Shown here: positions 44,381 to 56,329 of the stretch, in pieces
Layout: each line of letters opens with the position of its first letter
How positions within the stretch are numbered: the first letter of the stretch is position 1
Assembly: GCA_902728285.1 (NCBI GenBank)
Contig: CACVBU010000351.1
Location: 1,763,642 to 1,827,641, forward strand
DNA: 64,000 nucleotides
Direction of reading: 5' to 3'
Source of the DNA: Clytia hemisphaerica
Lineage: Eukaryota; Cnidaria; Hydrozoa; Leptothecata; Clytiidae
Translations under genes and position numbers: made by a program
Notes under the pieces: generated by a model
Seen by the model: the letters and a program-made list of their open reading frames with translations, nothing else
Told to the model about the DNA's origin: nothing
Database searches by the model: none

Positions 44381-46393
44381 GCGTGTGTAAATTATTTTAT
44401 ACTGTTTTTTAAGACAGAAAGACATGTTTACGATTAATTCTTTTGATGTCGATGTCGATTTTTAGGTGCAACACCCCCCCCCCCATAAGGGTAACCGATA
44501 TAAGTATCTTGGGTTACTGATCCAATTATAATAACTAAAATTAAAATTAGTTCTCAATATGCACAATAGTTACACAAATTTAATTGAAAAAAAAAAACTT
44601 CCTGATTTTCTTTTGAAATGCCGCTTTTGGTGGCCATAACAGAAGAATAGTTAATTCACCATCGATCGCCAGACAAAGAAAGATTGAAAAATTAGTAAAG
44701 ATCGTGCCACGGCGGGAAAAATCGAACATGAAAATCGGTCAAATGGAAGTCGCGGGAAAAATTGCTGACGTTAGCGAAATCGTTAAAAACATAAATGGTA
44801 GACAAAGCGGCGGGCAGATCGACTTCGGGAATTCAGTAAACATTCTGGCTGGTGGTTGGTGACTGGTGACTCTTGCCTTAATGGAATCAGACTTAGAGCT
44901 TTTTTTCTGGTAATTGGCAGTAGATTTTGTGTACCTTATTGGTAAGTAATACACAACTTGTTAATATTTGTCTTATTTCAACAACTAGCCGTATTGTATA
45001 AGGGTTGCGAAGCGATCCAGACTCCACCTCAATTCGCAAGTTGCTAGCAAAATAAGAGACTCTCTAAAAATCCCTCTTCTAATAAAGCCGCTATAGAGAC
45101 AGGGTCGTAAGAGCCTTAATGCCCCAAACACATTACATAATCCACGGCGGCACAACACCCGCCGCTGCCCGCGCAGCGCTCTTTTGTTTTCCTTCTAGTT
45201 ATTCTAGTGTAAATGGTGCCTTAATAAAATCAAACGATATTCGTCGAACGATCGAACATTTTTATTCGAATCACGAATCGTCCAGAATCGTCCCTCGAAA
45301 TCATCACAAAACATAAAAATAAAACAAAAACAAAAATGTACAAAGATGGCTTGTTGGTTCTTCGGCAGTTTTGATTTATTTCTTGACAAATTCGATAAAT
45401 TTGATTACCTTCGTACTTCTTTATCATAGAATATCCACTTGGTTTTGCAAGGTAAGTTTCGTTCACTAAAAGAGCACTCCTCCCGCCCGCGCGACTTGCA
45501 AAAACCTCTCATTGATTGACCTTATTTTTTGATACTTGATACTTGCTGTTAAAAGTCAAGGGATGATGAAGATCCTTTCTGTCACCGTTCAAACTTTTTT
45601 TTTTTCATTTAACAGCAAAATAAACATTAAAAACTGAAGAACCACTGCTTAGATTGCTTAGATGCGTGCCGCCCGCGCGGCAATTTGATCAACTTCAGAT
45701 TCTAAGTCCGTGTTTCGGCTTCCGGTAATTTTGTTGCTGTTCACTGCTAGGGTACACCATTTTAAAACGGCATTTTTCGCAGTCCTAGCTACCAAACCGA
45801 GAAGTTTTCGTGGCTTCAAGCCAAACCATTCAAGGTCATTTTGATAAAATCATCGGTTTGAAGATGTGATTTATATAGCAAATTTTATAGCAAATTTTCG
45901 CTTGGGATAGAAGTTAAAGGTACGTGCACAATATAGCAAAACTGCTTCGCTCATAAATTCGCTTCGCAATAAAGTCATAGATTTTCTGGGTATCAAGAAC
46001 TGATATTTATCCAGTTTACAATTTTTATGACTTTATGTTTTAATACTAAGAGTCACCTTCTACTTCTATTCCATTGTCGATTAGACTGCCGGAGGCTAAG
46101 TTTTCATCAGAGATCCTTTGATAACATGGCGCTCTAAATTATTTAGAACGCCATGTCTGACAAGGTAGGGTTTTTCATTCGGAAGGCGTTGCACTGCAAA
46201 ACGTTCGAAAATTAACAATCAAATTTATTTTCAAAACCCAGAACTTGAATCAAAACATCATTGTCGAAAAGAACTTTGAGTGACAAAAATGAAGTGAGAG
46301 GGATGATGCAAAAATTGATCGATAAAAAGTTTTCTCGTTATATATCTATCTAGTTTCTTGGCTGATCAAAATATGGGATGTATCAAAAGAAGA
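44381..46393. other. No gene seen; small hairpin
   Basis: Contains a poly-C run near 44467, two GC-rich patches (about 45145-45180 and 45480-45500) and a hairpin ACATGGCG...CGCCATGT at 46124-46155. Short ORFs have no recognisable content. Confidence 0.4.
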
Positions 46394-46396
46394 TTA

Positions 46397-46594
46397 GGGG
46401 GCCATCGAAAAATTGTTCTATTCGCGTCACCAGCCCGCATCATATTTTTCCCTTTTTTCTTGATCGCTCTGGCGGCCATCTTACAGAAGTGATTTTCAAA
46501 AACCCGGGAATTTTTCCGACCGCCGGTCGGCCCGTCCCGCATGCATTTTTAACACCTGTTGCAACGCGAATAGAACAATTTTTTGATGGCCGCC
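46397..46594. mobile_element. 198-bp Harbinger-like MITE with TTA target duplication
   Basis: Terminal inverted repeats of about 30 bp: left GGGGGCCATCGAAAAATTGT, right end the complement of GGCGGCCATCAAAAAATTGT. TTA stands immediately outside both ends (46394-46396 and 46595-46597). A three-base TWA duplication and G-rich ends are typical of PIF/Harbinger elements. It has no coding capacity. Confidence 0.85.
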
Positions 46595-46597
46595 TTA

Positions 46598-48382
46598 GCT
46601 ATTGTAATTTTTTTTTAGTGCAGTTGCTAAAGTTTCAGAAGTTCTAGACTATGGATGGGTATTTTGTTATGTTTTGGAGAATATAAATGAGGGCGAGTAT
46701 CACAGCTCGAATAAATATTGTTTAAAGATTTCTATGGTTCCCAGGATGCGGGGTATTCACTTTTTTTGAAGTTAAGGAAAACTACCAGAGAGTTCGTTTT
46801 TGGCGATGGTTATTTCAATTTGACTCCTCTATTGAGACAAGGTGAAGCATGATGCTGCAGATCAAATCTGTGTTTTGACTGAACTCACCAACCTTTATGA
46901 TTATAAAGGTACAGTCTGTTTATCGAAACGACTCTTGCTAAATTTACTACTGAAGTTTCAGAAATTTTGTAAAAATTTGTTCACATTTTGGGAGCAGTGG
47001 AATGTCTTTTTTTACTTGACCTCTATCAAACCTTAGTTTTAAACAGATAAAAAATGACAACTTGAAAAATATTTCAGGCTGAAATTATATGCTTATGTTA
47101 TGCGTAGGAATTCTGCAAATCTGAGCCTTCATACAGCATTTTTTTACAGTCCTATCTACTAGACCGAGAAAATTTCTTTAGCTGGAACCAAAGTCATGCA
47201 AAATCATTTGACAAAATCGCCGTTTTAAAGATGTGATTTATATAGCAAATTTTCGTCCACTGGTGCATTGATTTAACTTTAAATCAGCTTTTTTCTGTAG
47301 ATGCACATATAGCCATAAAACAGACAGAAGATTTTCATTGAAGATTTTTAAAATATAATATAATTTTTCCGTTTCTAGCACGGCAGACAATGGGAAATGA
47401 TTAATTCTCATTGGTTGCCGTGTTAGAAACGGTTCCTAATTTGCCTACAAATCAAGACGAAAGTGGTATATTAAAAAAGTCTATCACACTCTGTACCAAT
47501 TAAAAAATCTTAATTCAAATTATATAGCTCTTTTTGTAAAGATTTTATATACACTTTCTTTTTATTGCAGCTTTAAATTTCCAAAAATAGTTTTCCATTT
47601 CTGTCAACCCATCCATATAGAAATTTAAAATTTGTACATGAACAGATGATAGATTTGTAAACTAATATAGAAATCAAAGTGTATAAATAAACTAGCACAA
47701 CTATTGTAATAAGTGACAATTGTGTATTACGTCTTTATTATTTTTCTTAATATGAAAAATCTCTTTTACTCAAAAAGAAAAAAAAGCTGAATAAAATATG
47801 ACACTTCTAACCGTTTTACCTTTCCTAAATATTTTTTTTAACAATGAAAACAATCTAAATAAAGTAAAGCCTATATCTAAATAAAAATGTCGTAAACTTT
47901 ATATACATCTAAAAATCTTAATAAAATATAACCCTTTTCTAATGACCAAGTACATTTTCCCAAAGAAGTTTCCGGCAAATATTTTGTGTTCCTTTTGCGG
48001 TACCTAATTTTTGACACTGTAATTTTTTGACCGAAAGGTAAATTTTTCCGAAAAAGGTAAAAAAACTATTTCAGACACTCCAAAAAAGCTCAATCTTTAA
48101 TGCAAAACCTTAAAAATAAATAGGGAAATTTTTACTGTTTTGCCTATAGAATAATGTCAATAAAATGTAAAAAGTCTCTTTAAAATGACTGTTTTCGATG
48201 AAATATGAACAGCTAAAAATGTTATAAACAAAATAAATCTCATATGGTAAATATGGTTTTAAAAAATAAAAACTATCTCACATGAAAATAAAAATATAGA
48301 GCAACAAAAAAGGATCAGGAACAAAAAACAGGGAATGGTCATGAAGGAACTTGAAATAAAATTTTTAAAGTACAAAATAAAA
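46598..48382. other. No gene; one hairpin element
   Basis: A 64-bp hairpin (47369-47432) has arms CCGTTTCTAGCACGGCA / TGCCGTGTTAGAAACGG. The rest is AT-rich and probably includes the 3' flank of the minus-strand DDE-like gene. No exon supported. Confidence 0.5.
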
Positions 48383-50664
48383 TCATAACTTGTTGATTAT
48401 TTTTCTTTTGACTCCAGACATTTTTGGATGAGCACAAACACCGCATTTTCCATCTTCAAGCGTTAAATAACAAGAACTACAATGACCTGGTGTTTGTTTT
48501 GGTAGATAACTGTTGAATCGCTTTCTATAACGGAGCGTATCATATCCATTCTCACGCAAATATATAAGTTGTATAAACTCGTGGCGAAAAATGTAGCTCC
48601 ATCGGTTTTGCACTGTGGTGTTCGCTGCATACTTTTTGATCTTTTGATGCTTCTGCTCTCTACCCTCCATTGTCATAACACCTAGTCCAAGTTTCAACTT
48701 TTTCATACAATCAGCTATATGAGCTGGAGCAACTACAGCAAAACACCACATGCTCGGTGTAAGTTTTGAATCAAATAATGCACAACTTAAAAACAAGGAT
48801 CGTCCAGTGATTAAAACATCATCAACATCAACATCGGTTAAATTTTGTATACGCACTGAGTATGAGACCATTTTTCGAAGATGAAAAGCCTGATAAAAAT
48901 AAATGAACAATTTTTCGAGGCGATCTGATGATATTAGCGATTGAAGGAGTTCAACCATCTTTGGAAAAAATTTTAAGAAATTTCCACTTTCTTTACCACG
49001 AAACCGAAAACCAAAATCTCTTTCCTTTTGCTTTTCTTTGTTGTCATTAAACCATGAAATCAGTTTCTTAGCAAGATAGTTGCAATTCATATCAGTTTTG
49101 ACAAAACTGATGAAAATTTTAAAAATGTTATCATCCTTGATATCCTTGAACTCTTTGACTGATGATGGCAATTTTGCTTCAACTAGAACAATACTTAAGA
49201 GAATTTTCATGAAAATTTCTTTGCAACAGTTATTTTTAAGATGTAAGGGTTCACAACGGGCAAGATCAACAAACTTTCCTAAACGCGGCGCAAACTCTTG
49301 TCGGCTCTTCAAGCCAGCAATGTAAGTTGTTAATGGAGTTCTCGACTTGGTGGTGTTTTTCTTGTGCAATTCCTGTTTTTTTATGGACACTTTTTTGGCA
49401 TCGTTCACACGTTTTTCGTAAGAAAAGGGTTTCCATTCAGCATTATCATCAGTCATCGAGAATCTTTTAGTAATATCATTACTTTCCGCACCACAAACAT
49501 TTGCAAATGTAGTGAAATAAGTTGCTTTGTTGTTAAGTTCTCCGGCAATGAAAGCTAGCATTTTCATGTCGTTTGGAATAGCCTGTACTTTGAACTCTAC
49601 CTTGAAAAGCTCATCATTAATAAACACATCAAAAACATTACTTTCAAGGAACACCAAGTCACTTAAGAGTTTTCTCAAATAACGCTGGACAACGATACCA
49701 CTCTCCTTCACATGTGCACCAAAAACTAAGAAATTTTCAAAACTGCTGGCAATTCTCTTTCCAACATTGAGAAAAGATAAAAGAAAAGCTGTTCCTGCCT
49801 CAGGGGCTTCATCACCACCAATTGCAATGAGAAACAAAAACGAAGATTTATCTTTTCTCTCAAAACCATCAAAAGTTAAAAGTTTATCGATTCGACTCTT
49901 GTTAACTTGTAAATAAAACCTCGCAAGTCGTAATGAATAGGTTTCTAAATTTCGGAACATACCTTCTCCAAGCTCCTCGAGATCTTCCACTCCATATGTG
50001 AAAGTTGGATTTATATTTCGAACGTCACCAATATCAATTTCACGGATGAATTTTGATAAGTCTTTATATGGTACATAGTTAGGAACATCTTTGTCTTGAT
50101 TATTTGCTTTGCGGATGTTCATGTACTTTTCCTTTCCCATAACATGATGACTGTAATAGACACGTAATCTTTTTTCGATTCTGCTGCACATATTTCTTGA
50201 ATCGATTTTTGAGTTGGGTTATTTAATGATAAAATTTTCTTAGCAACAACACGTGAGGGGTACTTTGTGCAAATGGTATCGATCATACCATCAAGTGCTG
50301 GAGAAAAATTTTCTTCGGTAGACCCATGAATTAACCTAGCTACACGATCGGTCTCATTCCTCCGACGATACTTAGACTTTGTGCTTAATGAATCACATGT
50401 TGGATTTTTTTTCCGTCTTTTGGCAACATTTTCAGAAATGATTTCGACATATTTCACTTGTGCATTGTCTGTTGATGTTGTTTCATTTTCTAGAGTTTTT
50501 ATTTGATCAAGCTTTCGTTTCTTTCTATGCTGAAGGGTGTTAATTCTCGTATCTAATTCTTCAAGTTCCTTCTCCATTCCTGATACTAATTTTCTTTTAG
50601 ACGCGAGGTCACCAATCATTTTTTGTTTCTTTCTCAATGCTTGAGAGCGACCTTTAGGACCCAT
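48383..50664 (-). CDS. Large DDE-like (RAG1/Transib-style) transposase-related protein
   Basis: The preferred start is ATG 50664-50662 (MGPKGRSQALRKK), which opens a basic coiled coil (MEKELEELDTRINTLQHRKK). The frame shifts by one base at a T6 run on the plus strand (50170-50175) into a 602-residue frame ending at 48383. In that frame D127 (IAIGGDEAPEAG), D208 (AIPNDMKMLAFIAGEL) and E509 (GVMTMEGREQKHQ) fit a DDE pattern. The Glu lies in a helix-like context followed by RHEFIQLIYLRENG, as in RAG1/Transib-type proteins. A zinc ribbon closes the protein (C571, C574, C583, C586: CSSC...CGVC). From memory, similar ORFs are multicopy in cnidarians; transposition activity is inferred only from the motif pattern. 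It is intronless and apparently intact except for the one shift. No terminal inverted repeats were found around it. Confidence 0.65.
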
Positions 50665-51224
50665 CAAGAAGCAATATGAAGACAACAAAAACGAAACACA
50701 TAAATTGGAAAATTTAAACAAAAATGTCGAGAAATTATATTCCCGTATCGATTTTTCACGGAATATTTTGTTTCCAACGACAGCAAATTTTTCTTTCTAT
50801 CAAAGATCAACGTTATCGGTTCTACCACTTGTAGAGTGCACTGATTCCTTTTGATTTTGAGAAAGTCAATTGGGTTCAATTTCTTACCAGATGTTGTTCT
50901 TTCTTCAGTCGCTTTTTTAATATGCCAGACAAAACTGCGAATGTCTGTAAATACTATTGCTGTTTTAATCCTTCCGTCCTTGTCTTTTGTTGTCTTGAAT
51001 TCAACACCAAAATAGCTATCGTGGTCCCTTATAGCTTGAAACCAGGCGTAAAAAATGGACCAGTGCAAAGGTTGCTGAAATTTTATCGCCCAAGGGTTTG
51101 TGATCCTCTGCTTAATTGATAAGCGACGTTTGATTTTGTCAAGCACGGATTCGAGTTCAAATCGAAGAAGTGGTACTGTCTGCAATTTTGTGGCAACAAG
51201 CCGATCATACGATGGATGTGCCAT
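50664..51224 (-). CDS. Companion ORF of unknown function
   Basis: This 186-residue frame begins MAHPSYDRLVATKLQ and ends just where the coiled-coil start of the next gene begins (shared base 50664). It is basic, with IKRRLSIKQRITNPWAI and HWSIFYAWFQAIRDHD, and has no motif I recognise. After about residue 140 (TLIFDRKKN) the composition changes, so a splice donor may remove the tail. Position and strand suggest it belongs to the same element or transcript as the DDE-like protein. Confidence 0.45.
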   Translation of the reverse strand: MAHPSYDRLVATKLQTVPLLRFELESVLDKIKRRLSIKQRITNPWAIKFQQPLHWSIFYAWFQAIRDHDSYFGVEFKTTKDKDGRIKTAIVFTDIRSFVWHIKKATEERTTSGKKLNPIDFLKIKRNQCTLQVVEPITLIFDRKKNLLSLETKYSVKNRYGNIISRHFCLNFPIYVFRFCCLHIAS

Positions 51225-52641
51225 TGTGTATCATTTGATTTTTCCTTCAAAAAAGAGAAATAATATAAAGAGCATTTTTCAGACATGATTTTTAAAATAA
51301 TTTTTAATAGCCAGAACTAACTGTTTTAACTGACAACAGGTACTCCTTGATGAATCGTAAAAGCTGTCTAAGTCGCTGCGCTAACGTTAACGGTGAATAA
51401 TTCAGCCCCCATGAGAAAGCTACAGGCTACACCCTCATTATATAGAGATTCTGTAGTATATAGGGTATGTTATATCATTATCTATATATGAATAAATACA
51501 CCTGTTTATGGCAAGAAATTCACATAACTGCCAAAGAGATAACTTTTCCTCTAAATACTAACTTAGGCCGATGGACGCAAAAAAGCCATTCAGTCTAGAA
51601 CTGTTATTCTTTTTGAGAAGCCTTACATGAAAATCTGAAACTACAGTTCTCTAAAACAATCTTAGGGCAATATAAAACAGCAAAGAAACAGAGTAAAAGA
51701 TCATGGTAAAGTGCTTTCTATAAGCCTCAAAGTAACAGCACTTTTTCAAAATTTCAATTTTCAGAGATTTTACCACCAATTTCCATAAAGTTGGGTCAAT
51801 TCCAACAAGCTTACCTTGGTACCAAAAGAAGCCTTGGACTTTGATCATTTCATAAATCAATACACTTCGCGCGTATTTTGATGTAAAACAAAGACCAGAA
51901 AGAAAACTAAATACTATACTTTTTTAAAAATACAGACGGCAATTCCCAGCTAAGACAGTCAAGCGGGTTTTCGGACGCGGGATTGGCCGAATCGCGCCAC
52001 TTGAGAAATCCCGCCGTGTGCAAAAAAATTTCGGAGTAGACATACTCCCTTGATGATTCCATTTCTCAAAAGAGTAAAAAAAATACTTCGCAATTAAAAA
52101 ATTTCTAATCAAAAAAAAAATTGAAAAAAAGTAAAAATATTACATAAATACAACAAACTACTTTTTTATTGAAAAACAGCAAAATCTATAGAATTAGATT
52201 AAGAAAAGTTTCAATTTCAAAAAATTGTCACACACGTAACGCATGTTTAGGATTTCTAGAGAACAATTACTTTTTTAGAAAAAGTTTTTTGCCTCGGCTA
52301 TCCTTAACCATTCGTAAAAAGGATATTCATTTTCTAGTAAAATTATCTTAACCGTTTTGGATTGGAATTGGTTAGGTCGGGTAGGTGCAATGTCCATTCA
52401 GGTGCAGTTTCGAAAGAAAAAATGTCTTCAGAAAAGATAGAGGTTATTTTCCCTCCAACGAGAGATAAAAAAGGCCACTTTGCAAGAAGGAAAGTCATGA
52501 TCGTGGTACTTTCCCTTTTTCTTTTGCCACTCATTCATCAGGTGTGCAGTATTTTTTTGCTTCGACACTTTTTTTAATAAGAAAGTCAAAAGATTTTAGA
52601 GAATATAAACCTGTAAATTGCCATTTATCCCCTAAAACCTA
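51225..52641. other. No gene seen
   Basis: AT-rich, with a GC-richer patch at about 51965-52020. It probably includes the promoter side of the minus-strand gene above, but no clear signal was found. Confidence 0.35.
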
Positions 52642-53036
52642 TTCCAAAAAAATTGGCAGTCCGCACATTTTGATAAATTGCTCTTGAAGGAGAAAAGATA
52701 TAATAAAAAGTAATACCTCATTAATACCTCGTTTTTAGCCTACTTTGAAGGGCTGTAACTTTAGGTATTGGATAGATATGAAAATTCTGCATACGTATTT
52801 GAAATCAGTGAAGTCTGAAGTTTCAGAAAAGTGGAAAATCAAGATTTTTGGTCCAGCGTAAAAAGTTTTCATTTTTTTCTTTTTCATTTTTCTTCTTCAT
52901 TTTCGAAATTTTCAAAGCCTTAAAATATCCCGCTCAGAATTATCTTTGCAACGAGGTATTAATTACTTTTAATTATATCTTGTCTCTTTCAAGAGCAATG
53001 AATGAAAATGTGCGGACTGCCAAATTTTTTTGGAAC
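52642..53036. mobile_element. About 395-bp foldback/MITE with 85-bp arms
   Basis: The left arm (52642-52725) runs from TTCCAAAAAAATTGGCAGTC through ATTGCTCTTGAAGGAGA to TAATACCTCG. It is found inverted at about 52950-53036 with small gaps. The interior is about 220 bp with no gene. No clear target duplication. Confidence 0.75.
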
Positions 53037-53400
53037 AGACTTTAGTATTACTCAAGACTTTCGCAAAAGTGGATTACTTTTGCTTGAGGTATTGCATGTT
53101 AAATTCAATTTGAATTCGGATCCTAACCTTAGGAATACCCCAGCCGGCACACAACGTTTCTGATCAACGTTTTTTAAACGTCTATAAAACGTTTTTTGAG
53201 ACGAAAGTGTAGTGCCTAAGATCTGATCGCCAGCAGAAAGTACCGAAAAAATGCTAGTACAGGTAGGTGAAATGTAGCAAAACTTAAATAATATCTACAC
53301 ATAACTATGCTAATCTATATATTAATACGCTTAAACGTGTGTGTTTACAACGGTTTTTAAAAAGTTTTCGAAAATCTAACAAAGCTCTACAAAGCCTCCT

Positions 53401-53466
53401 CTTCGTGGGGTTGAACCATCATCTATTTGCACCTTAAGCAGATTTCCTACCACTAGACTAACTTTG
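53401..53466 (-). repeat. tRNA-like sequence, copy 1
   Basis: The minus strand reads GTTAGTCTAGTGGTAGG (A box), a CTTAAGGT anticodon-loop-like part and GGTTCAACCCC (B box). The acceptor stem is not convincing, so it is SINE-like. A second copy lies at 53807-53869. Confidence 0.5.
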
Positions 53467-53806
53467 AGACCCCAAGATATCTTATTCAGATGCTCTTTAA
53501 AACTTTCTGTTTACAATAGCCGCTCCCCATCACTTTCAAAACTTTTTAAAACATTTTTATATAATACTTGGTCCCGGTTTGAACTTTGGTCTTTTTGAAG
53601 AATGTGCATTCTTTTGAACCAGTAAGCCAACTGTGGCTTGCGTAAAATTAGTCACTTCATTCAAGGGTATAACAAGAGTGTCTTTCAAACTTTCACTTTG
53701 AAATTGTCCCTCTAATCTATATATTAATACGCTTAAACATGTGTGTTTACAACGTTTTGTAAAAAGTTTTCGAAAATCTAACAAAGCTCTACAAAGCCTC
53801 CTCTTC

Positions 53807-53869
53807 ATGGCGTTGAACCATCATCTCTTTGCACCTTAAGCAGATTTCCTACCACTAGACTAACTTTGA
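53807..53869 (-). repeat. tRNA-like sequence, copy 2
   Basis: Near-identical to 53401-53466, but its B box reads GGTTCAACGCC. It was duplicated with its surroundings inside the CCCAGCCGGCA element. Confidence 0.5.
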
Positions 53870-54963
53870 GACCCCAAGATACTATTTTCTATTCACCAAG
53901 TTTGGAGCTTGATGTGTTAAAATCAACCTTCTTCCCAATTTTTTTTTGTCATTTGAAAGAATTCTTATTCAGATGCGATTTAAAACTTTTTGTTTACGAT
54001 AGCCGCTCCCTATCACTTTCAAAACTTTTCAAAGTCTTTCAAAGTCACCCTCGAATGTCCAACCACGATGGCCAAGAAAATCTAAAATATACTGTATAAT
54101 TGTGGTTAGTGGTTAAAAATTGCAATGCAATGTTATCTTTTTTCTCCTTTATTTCCTAAAATCAAAATCAAATCATCAATCGGCGGCTATCTTTCTTCCG
54201 TTAGAATCTTTTAGATGTATAGTAATTCACTGGATTGGGACACGCAGCGTGCGACGCTGCGCATGCGGCTAGTTTCTTGTTAATACCCCTGCATCACTGA
54301 GTGAACTTGGTACTTCAAACTACTGAAATTTGACTTGGAAACACCCCTGTCTCAACGACAATAATTTAGCAAAGTCCTTGGTAATACATTTCGTGAAACA
54401 TTAAGTTCGGCCATGAGATTTAAGAAGGATTTATTTACCCTTCTGGAGCATTCTTTTTTCCGTGGAAAGAAAAGGCATGATTTTTAACGTCTCATACTGA
54501 TTGTAGATTTTCATGCACAGAAAATTATATAGAAAAGAAAAGAGCATTCAAAGAAAATTCAAATGTAAGTACGGTCTTTCTCATAATAGTGCAATGAACG
54601 TCTTAGAGACATGTTAAAACTAATCCAAAAAAAATTTAAAGACGTTTTCAAGTCGGCTCAGAGACGTGCCATACCTAAATTCATAAAATTAAGACGCCTC
54701 AGAAACGTCCTAGAGACGTCTTTACTAAAAACGTCCATAATTCGTTCCAAAAAAGACGACTTTCAAGTCTCTAGAAGAAAACGTGGAAACAACGTTTTTA
54801 AAACGTCTTACACAAACGTAATCTATAAACGTTTGAAAAACGTTTTTTTGACGTTGTGAAAAAACGTTGTAAAGTGCGACAAATACAACCTGAAAAAAAG
54901 GTTTCCTAAACGTTGTGACAAACGTTTTTTAAACGTTTTTCGAACGTTTTTTTGCCGGCTGGG

Positions 54964-56329
54964 ACGGTGAAGAATATTTTAGGATGATTTTCCCAAAAAG
55001 GTTTTGAATATATTGAAATGGAAAAACACCAATTTTAAAAAAACGTGTAGTGCTTTACGAAGTGCCACCATGGTTTGCGATGACGCGGGAGAGAAATTTT
55101 TGAAAATTCTCCCTCTAGATCGTCTTACATGCCATTTTTTTAGTCTTTATTTGGAACCATAAAACACCTATGATATATATCTTATATGTAGATTTGTTTT
55201 CAAAAATACTTAATATCATCCTTTTAATTCTCCTAAAACTCCAAACTCTCACACTCTTCTTCACCTTATGAAAGTTCTTTTCTTTCATTTTGCTTCGCTC
55301 ATATTTTTCTTCATAACATATAGCATATACCTTATCAGTAAAAAGTCGTCAATTTTGCCGAATAAGTTATTAGTTGACGTCCGGTTTCAAGAGACATTAA
55401 AAGTGAAGCACAGAAAACACCAATAAACTGAGTAATCCTTTCTTATAATTTCTATCGGGTTCTTTTTGTTGTAAATGGTATACGAACCCTAAATTTTAGC
55501 ATCCAAGCATTTAGTTTCAAACGAAAAAATGTTCAAAGCATTTGGTTAAAAATTATCGTCGTAAAAAAGATTTTCTTCACTTTTTGCCAGAAAATAGTTT
55601 TCTACCGAAAAGGTTGATTGATACGTGATATGATCGATACATATATCATAGTTCGTTAAAAACACTGTAAGTAATCGTGAGATGATTAAATAGCCCACCA
55701 GCGCTATTCTCGTAATTTTTCAGAGCAAGAGTATGCGAACCTAATTTTTTATAAAAATCGCGATTCTACAGAGGTTCCAATAAGAATAAAAGCTTAATTT
55801 TTCTCAAATAGTTTTCTCTCTTTTTCAAATGATCAGATTGATTCAAATGAATAAGAAATCAGGGTAGACCATAAGGTAGACCATCGGGGGTATCCCATGG
55901 TAAGGTACCAGCTTTTAAAACATCCCTTCAAATGGTCGAGAGTGGATTATCATACTGCAAAAATTGCAAAATTAGCTTTTACAAAGGAGTAATTTGAGGG
56001 GAATAAAAAAACACTTTTTATTTTCAAGCGTCGAGTTCTAGATTTTTACATCAATGGTTTCAAAGATGTATGTTTGGTTTTCCTTTAAAAAAACACTTTG
56101 AAACAAAAGGATCTATCCAATTTTTATCCCAAAATGAACTGAATTATGGTGATAGACTTTGAATTTCGTTAAATAAAGAGGTAAACAATTCACAAAAGAG
56201 AGAGAAAAAAAGACTATAGGGAAATTCCCTTACCGATCAGCGATAGAAAGAGAAGACAGGAAAAACAAGCAACATGCTGAACGGACCTACCTGGTGATCA
56301 AAATCAGATAAAAATAGGACAAATAGCAA
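54964..56329. other. No gene seen
   Basis: AT-rich sequence without supported exon, repeat array or long inverted repeat. Confidence 0.4.

Larger units (their letters stand above)
53139..54963. mobile_element. 1.8-kb inverted-repeat element, ends CCCAGCCGGCA, ACGTTT-rich
   Basis: CCCAGCCGGCA at 53139 and its complement TGCCGGCTGGG ending at 54963 bound the element. Both subterminal zones are dense in ACGTTT/AAACGT words, especially 54590-54950. Inside, a block (about 53311-53480) is repeated at 53713-53880, and the following TTATTCAGATGC block at 53482 returns at 53965. Each copy holds a tRNA-like sequence on the minus strand. No transposase is present and no target duplication longer than two bases is visible. 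Confidence 0.7.

Noticed and set aside
52362-52577. Plus-strand ORF with a hydrophobic segment that could be a membrane protein
   Set aside because: Isolated, overlapped by an antisense ORF, and without supporting signals.
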